The position numbers and the translations under genes were made by a program. A stretch of DNA of 64,000 bases from Aselliscus stoliczkanus (Eukaryota; Chordata; Mammalia; Chiroptera; Hipposideridae): positions 68,337,921 to 68,401,920 of the forward strand of contig CM066733.1 in the NCBI GenBank assembly GCA_033961575.1, written 5' to 3'. The notes beneath the pieces are model-generated. The model saw only the letters and a program-made list of their open reading frames with translations. It was not told the origin of the DNA and made no database searches. This document shows positions 59,287 to 64,000 of the stretch, piece by piece; the first letter of the stretch is position 1, and each line of letters opens with the position of its first letter.

Positions 59287-62129
59287 AAGTGGTCTTCAAT
59301 TACTGGTTTAGCACTACCTGCTAAGCCATATATTTTTTTGTACTTTTTCTATACTTAAACTTCCAATATTACTGTTCCACTGTGTTGTCTAACTCATCTA
59401 ATTAAAAATGCTGTTAGTCCTTTATACACTTTTGATAATAATTATAAATACATAAAATTATATGCAAGTTGTAGTACCTATAAAATTATATCGGTACCAA
59501 TTTTTTTAATGTATCTTGATTTTCCCATTAAACATAGGCCCCTGGCATTTGATTTGGTAATAGGTGGGAGGGATAACATCTCACTGAGGCTGGGGGTCTT
59601 CCAAACTAATGTCACTTATGATGAGGGTTTTTTTACTTTGATCAACAGGTTGCCTCTAAGATAGCTGAAGACTGGAGGCCTTCAATATAAATCTGATTGA
59701 TATAATTTGATCATGAAACGTAACAGTTTGAGTATGGTGCCAACACTGTGCTTGAAATGTGTGATTTTTGCTGTATGTGGCTTTTTGCTATGTATTTTAG
59801 AGTAGTGACACTTCATGGGCCTGGCCATATTAGGGCTTTATCTACTTGACAATAGGCCAACCCTCTGGGACAGCCTAAGGCCATGGCCTGCTCCTAGGGT
59901 GTGTTTGTTGAACTCTGTAATCTGTTGACAGACATTTTCTCTTAGCCTAATCCCCATCTCTCCCTTTAAAGAGGATGAGAAGGATGAGAAGAGGGCTTGA
60001 TGTGGCTCATTTATTATATCTTGGAACGTGAACCCAAGGGAAAGGAGCCAGGGAGTGGAAGGTGCAAAACCAGGGAAAAGGGAAAGCTTATCAAATGGTG
60101 CATTAGGGAACCAGTCACAACTGCGTGCAATGTAGGGGAAAGAAAGCTGTGTACATCCTCTGGCTCCTAACTCCATTGGTCCTGAGTTGCCCGTGGAGTG
60201 TTTATTGCAGTGAACTTCCAGGTGCACAGTGCACACATGTGGTACCGCTTGTAGGGAGGGGTGTGGGAAGAGAATGGAATGCTGCATAGCTGGAAGTGGC
60301 TCTTCCTGGCCACTTAGGGAACATCTGGAGGAAACAAAATGTCTCTGAAAGGCATAAGAAGTATCTAAGACAGAAGTGCTGTTGCCCTCCCAGCCCCTTG
60401 AAAGACCTAGTTTCCCTGGGGGCCTGTCTGGTTTGGTGAGAAACCAGTAACTCTTGACTTCACTCTACAGTTATGGCCCACAGGCTTCAGCTACTTTAAG
60501 GTACTGTCTTAGTTGGGTTCTCCTGAGAGCAGAGCCTGTTACAAAAGCTTGGAGGAAAGTAGTTTATTTGGGCATTTTCATCTCAGAGAGCTGGAATTCA
60601 GGAGAGGGCTGATATAGGGAATGGTGAGAGTGAATTCAAGGATGCAATAGGGTGCATTATTATTTGGTCACCTCTGGGACAACTGGGGCTTGATCCTGCT
60701 AGGACTTTTGAGGAGCTTTATAAAATATTACCACTTTCATTATTCACCAGGCTTAGGAGAGTAAAGTACATCTCCTTAGATCACAGGGCTGATAGGGGCA
60801 GAAGATGGATTTTAATGCGGATCTGTGTGGCTCCCAAGGCCTTCCACTTAACTGCCAGCTATAATGCTTGCCTATGTTGCATATTTTCCTTAAGACAATC
60901 TTATGCCCATTCAAAACCTACCAATCTAGAAGATAGTGAGAAGGTAAGTAAGAGCAAAATTATCACACATGCGTCATTATTAGGCATAGATTTGATCTCC
61001 AATGGAATCTTTTGTAAAAAGTGTTATATCATTGTGTCTATTCTGTTCTACCCATCATTAGAATGTTACTAGAATTTAAGATAACAGGTAGATTTTCCTG
61101 CCAGGGATAATTCCTGGAGTAGAACATCAAATGTATCCGCTAAGGTCTTTTGAAGGAAAGCATTACTTGTCACATCCATTGTCATTGTTTTCATAGAAAA
61201 CAGTTAGGGAATCTAATGCCTAGGGAGATATATGTCACTATAATCACTTACGAGTATAGAAGATATTATACACCTTGGATAATTTTTCTGTAATGAGAAT
61301 GAATACAGCCATCAAAATAATATTTTGATTAATCATAACATTGCTGATATTTTTGAGATTGTCTGAGTGTGCCTGTGGCTTCATTGTTTATGTTGTAGGC
61401 AAGCTAAATCATATGTGAATGCTGTTTTTTGATGTTAGTGGGGAAGTTGTTTATCTGTCTGTACAACTGCTTAGGACCTGCCTAACCAAAATTACAAAGG
61501 AGCAATGTTTGTTTTCAATGTCTTATGCTTCCTTTTGGTACTGGATTTCCCTTTCTCCACACTGTCAGATGCCAAGTACATCTTTTCAATCAGAAAGGCT
61601 CTGTTATCCCTCAGACGCCTAGTTCAGCATAACTGAAACAGTGTACTGGTATTTATTTCCCTTGGTCCCTTCTTGCCTCACTCCTTATGCTCCAATCACC
61701 CTGAACTATATGTAGTGTAATCCCAGTGTGCTAGCTCTGCTCTTTGCTCTACTCATACTTCCTCCCTTTTCTTTGTTTGGCTGTCTTCTCATCTTTGGAG
61801 ATTCTGCTCAGTGATAACCACCTTAAGAAGTTCCCTGTGCTACTCCGGTGCTTTCCAAGTTAGGAGACTCTGTTTTTCGGTCCTATCAAATGTTCTGAAT
61901 AGACATCTATTATTATACTTGTCACATTGTTTCATAGCTATTATTTCCATTACACAGTGATCTTCTTGATGGCAGCAAATGTGTTTTATTCACATTTGTC
62001 AACTCAGCACCTAGTAATTAGTAGGTACTTCATATATACTTGCTAAATTGAATTTGAACTAAATTTAATGTTTTGGGGGCAGGAGTTAATCTTTAGCTCC
62101 TAACAAAATATAATAGAAAGATTATATCA
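59287..62129. other. Intergenic, gene-free
   Basis: AT-rich unique sequence. A repeat-like stretch around 60505-60720 (gtcttagttgggttctcctg...) looks like an old interspersed repeat that I cannot classify, and 61955-62055 carries an L2-like 3' trace (agcacctagtaattagtagg). No gene was seen. Confidence 0.6.
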
Positions 62130-62278
62130 AATATATGGTGATGGAAGGAGAACTGACTCTGGGTGGTGAACACACAATGTGATATATAGATGATATATTA
62201 TAGAATTGTACACTTGAAACCTATGTAATTTTACTAACCATTGTCACCCCAATAAACGTTAATAATAATTTAAAAAAA
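62130..62278 (+). repeat. L1 3' end fragment
   Basis: ggtgatggaaggagaactga, tggtgaacacacaatgtgat, ttatagaattgtacacttga, aacctatgtaattttact and caccccaataaacgtt plus an A run match the 3' UTR end of a laurasiatherian-type L1 as I know it. It is 5' truncated. Confidence 0.7.
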
Positions 62279-63313
62279 AGACTATAACATCTTGCACTCA
62301 GGGTTTATAACTTGGTGAAAAGTTAAGCTTGATCTACACAGTTTCACTTGATTAAAATAATTTTACATAATAGTGGGGGAGAGAGAATGAGGTTAGCATG
62401 GAGCAGCAAATGTCTTTCTGAATTTTAACTGACACAAGAAACCAATTTTCAAACCAAAAGCATGTCTTTTGGTTTTAGTGATGGTGTGTGCCAATTCTGA
62501 GTCATTGCATAGCTAACTAGAAGCTTTAGAATATTTAAAAAATATGCATGCTCTGTAGATAGTGGCATGTCCAGAAAGTTATAACCTTGAACTTCCGTAC
62601 TCACTGCTGCCGTCCCTGCTCCTTGTAATTCCTTCTATATATGGGACGATTACCATATATATGTAATCGTTTATACTTGAATGTTCAAATCTAGTATTAG
62701 GCAGCCTACATAATTCTAAATTTTAAAGACTGCATAAATACATGCTCATGGATATTAAGGGAATTTTCAATTCCCATTTCATACATAATCATGTCATGCA
62801 TTCTAAAAGCCAAGTGTTGGGGGAAAATCACAAATCAAAGTCATTTATATCTAATACCATTAGTGAGAAAACTTTAATATTAAAATGGTAAACATCAATT
62901 ATCACTATTGCTATGACAGCTTGGTAGAATGAATTTAAAAAATCAGAATTTAGATAAAATACAAGGTTTGGTGCATTTTAATTATTTGGGACTCTGTTCA
63001 AGTAAATATAAGATATACATATGGTTCACTGTTTACTTGTACTGCTGTTGTTTCAGAAGTATTTTTTCTCATTTTGTTTTCCATGGTTATTCCTACCAGT
63101 CTGTATTCAGTAGTTACTCAATGAATTTATTTCGAATTTTTTTCTTTCCACAGGTCTATGATTTATACTTGCTTATTCTTACATTTTTCTTTTATTGCTC
63201 AGCAGTTGTTTATCCAATTTATCATGCATTTTCCCCATGTTTATAATACTTTGTCACAAATTTAATGTCTTAGGTTTGTTCAGTGGTTTTTGCTAGGTAC
63301 CCAAATGTGAGTT

Positions 63314-63317
<4 letters not shown>
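62279..63317. other. Intergenic, gene-free
   Basis: AT-rich sequence. The 105-codon open frame near 62929-63246 is rich in Phe/Tyr/Leu from T-rich DNA and has no domain. Nothing else was recognised. Confidence 0.6.

Positions 63318-63356
<39 letters not shown>
63318..63356. repeat. (TC)n microsatellite
   Basis: A pure TC run of about 19 units. Confidence 0.97.
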
Positions 63357-63360
<4 letters not shown>

Positions 63361-63482
63361 CACAAAGAATTATTACATGATTGTGAGGGTTGGCTTAAAC
63401 AAGTTAAAAAAAATCTGCAGAGCAAGATCATATACAGGGTAGAATTCCATGGGTACAGGCCAAAGCTGTTGTCCATGAGTAG

Positions 63483-63484
<2 letters not shown>

Positions 63485-63521
<37 letters not shown>
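63485..63521. repeat. (TC)n microsatellite, second copy
   Basis: A second pure TC run about 130 bp after the first. The sequence between them is unique. Confidence 0.97.
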
Positions 63522-63522
<1 letters not shown>

Positions 63523-64000
63523 AATTTTTACTCTTCTTTTAAGGCCTCCCAACTGATTAACTCAACTGATTAACTCAGGCTCATCTAGATTACCCAGGAT
63601 ACTTTTCTTTCCTTAAACTCATCTGATGAAGGATGCCAAGTGCATCTGCAAAATCCCTTTACAGCAATAGATTAGTATACAGTATAGGTTAGTGTTTGAT
63701 TGAATACCTGGGGACTGTAACTTAGCAAATGTTGAGACATATAAAAAACAGTTATAGTATACGTTTACACCCTGATTGGAGCCAGGAGGAAAGATAAAGT
63801 ATGCATTGATGAAACAAATGAGCAAAAGGATAATTCACAACTAGCAAGTACTGTTGGAATTCAAAGGATTTGAAAGGTTATTATTGTTTACTGAGATTAA
63901 TTTGGGGTGGCTTCAGGCTAGTTCTCAAGCTTGATAGGATATGGTAATTGATCTGGAAAAGAGACTATGGAGAATGTCCCAGATTGAGAAGGAGAAGTAT
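63522..64000. other. Intergenic, gene-free to window end
   Basis: Unique AT-rich sequence without recognisable features. Confidence 0.6.

Noticed and set aside
60505..60720. A named repeat family at this stretch
   Set aside because: It looks like an old interspersed repeat (gtcttagttgggttctcctg), but I could not assign a family with confidence.

Overview
The window is vertebrate, almost certainly mammalian, genomic DNA. It has one multi-exon protein gene with GT-AG introns, long AT-rich non-coding stretches, many microsatellites, and mammalian interspersed repeats (L1, MIR, MER5-like, MaLR-type LTR, tRNA-derived SINEs, mariner). The tRNA-Ile-like SINE, the 'ggccggcc' SINE and the mariner family resemble repeats I associate with bats, perhaps Rhinolophus/Hipposideros relatives. 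That species guess is inference from memory and is only moderately secure.

The gene is TFAP2B (transcription factor AP-2 beta), on the + strand. Seven coding exons lie at 1836-1916, 6323-6781, 11548-11608, 19141-19360, 21011-21129, 23282-23423 and 26395-26695. Joined, they give a 1383-nt reading frame of 460 codons plus stop with no frame breaks. All junctions are GT-AG and every intron phase agrees. A second first exon at 4994-5020 encodes MLVHTYSSM and can splice in phase to exon 2, the counterpart of a known TFAP2A isoform start. The long 3' UTR runs to about 31.2 kb and ends in three closely spaced AATAAA signals.

Region by region: 1-1835 is upstream and 5' UTR sequence with GGAA and TA microsatellites. 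Positions 1836-31215 are TFAP2B, whose introns hold CpG-dense patches (intron 1, intron 4), homeodomain-motif-rich blocks that look like enhancers, and a few old MIR/MER5 copies. From 31.2 kb to the end I find no functional gene. A CpG-dense patch lies at 33.75-34.2 kb and an enhancer-like block at 37.5-37.75 kb. The rest is a repeat-rich desert holding two mariner copies, a tRNA-Ile SINE, four short and two long copies of a 'ggccggcc' SINE, a MaLR-like LTR, an RPS27 processed pseudogene and an internally deleted L1 with a SINE nested in it. In other mammals TFAP2B is flanked by large gene-poor regions rich in developmental enhancers, which fits this layout.

The observations most worth checking are: (1) the exon 2 acceptor is preceded by 169 nt without a single adenine, so a normal branch point near it is impossible; (2) the alternative first exon 1b; (3) an ATGAATG overlapping uORF/main start with a better-placed in-frame ATG downstream; and (4) a long SINE form with a degenerate ~20-bp tandem array in its body, present twice with target-site duplications.
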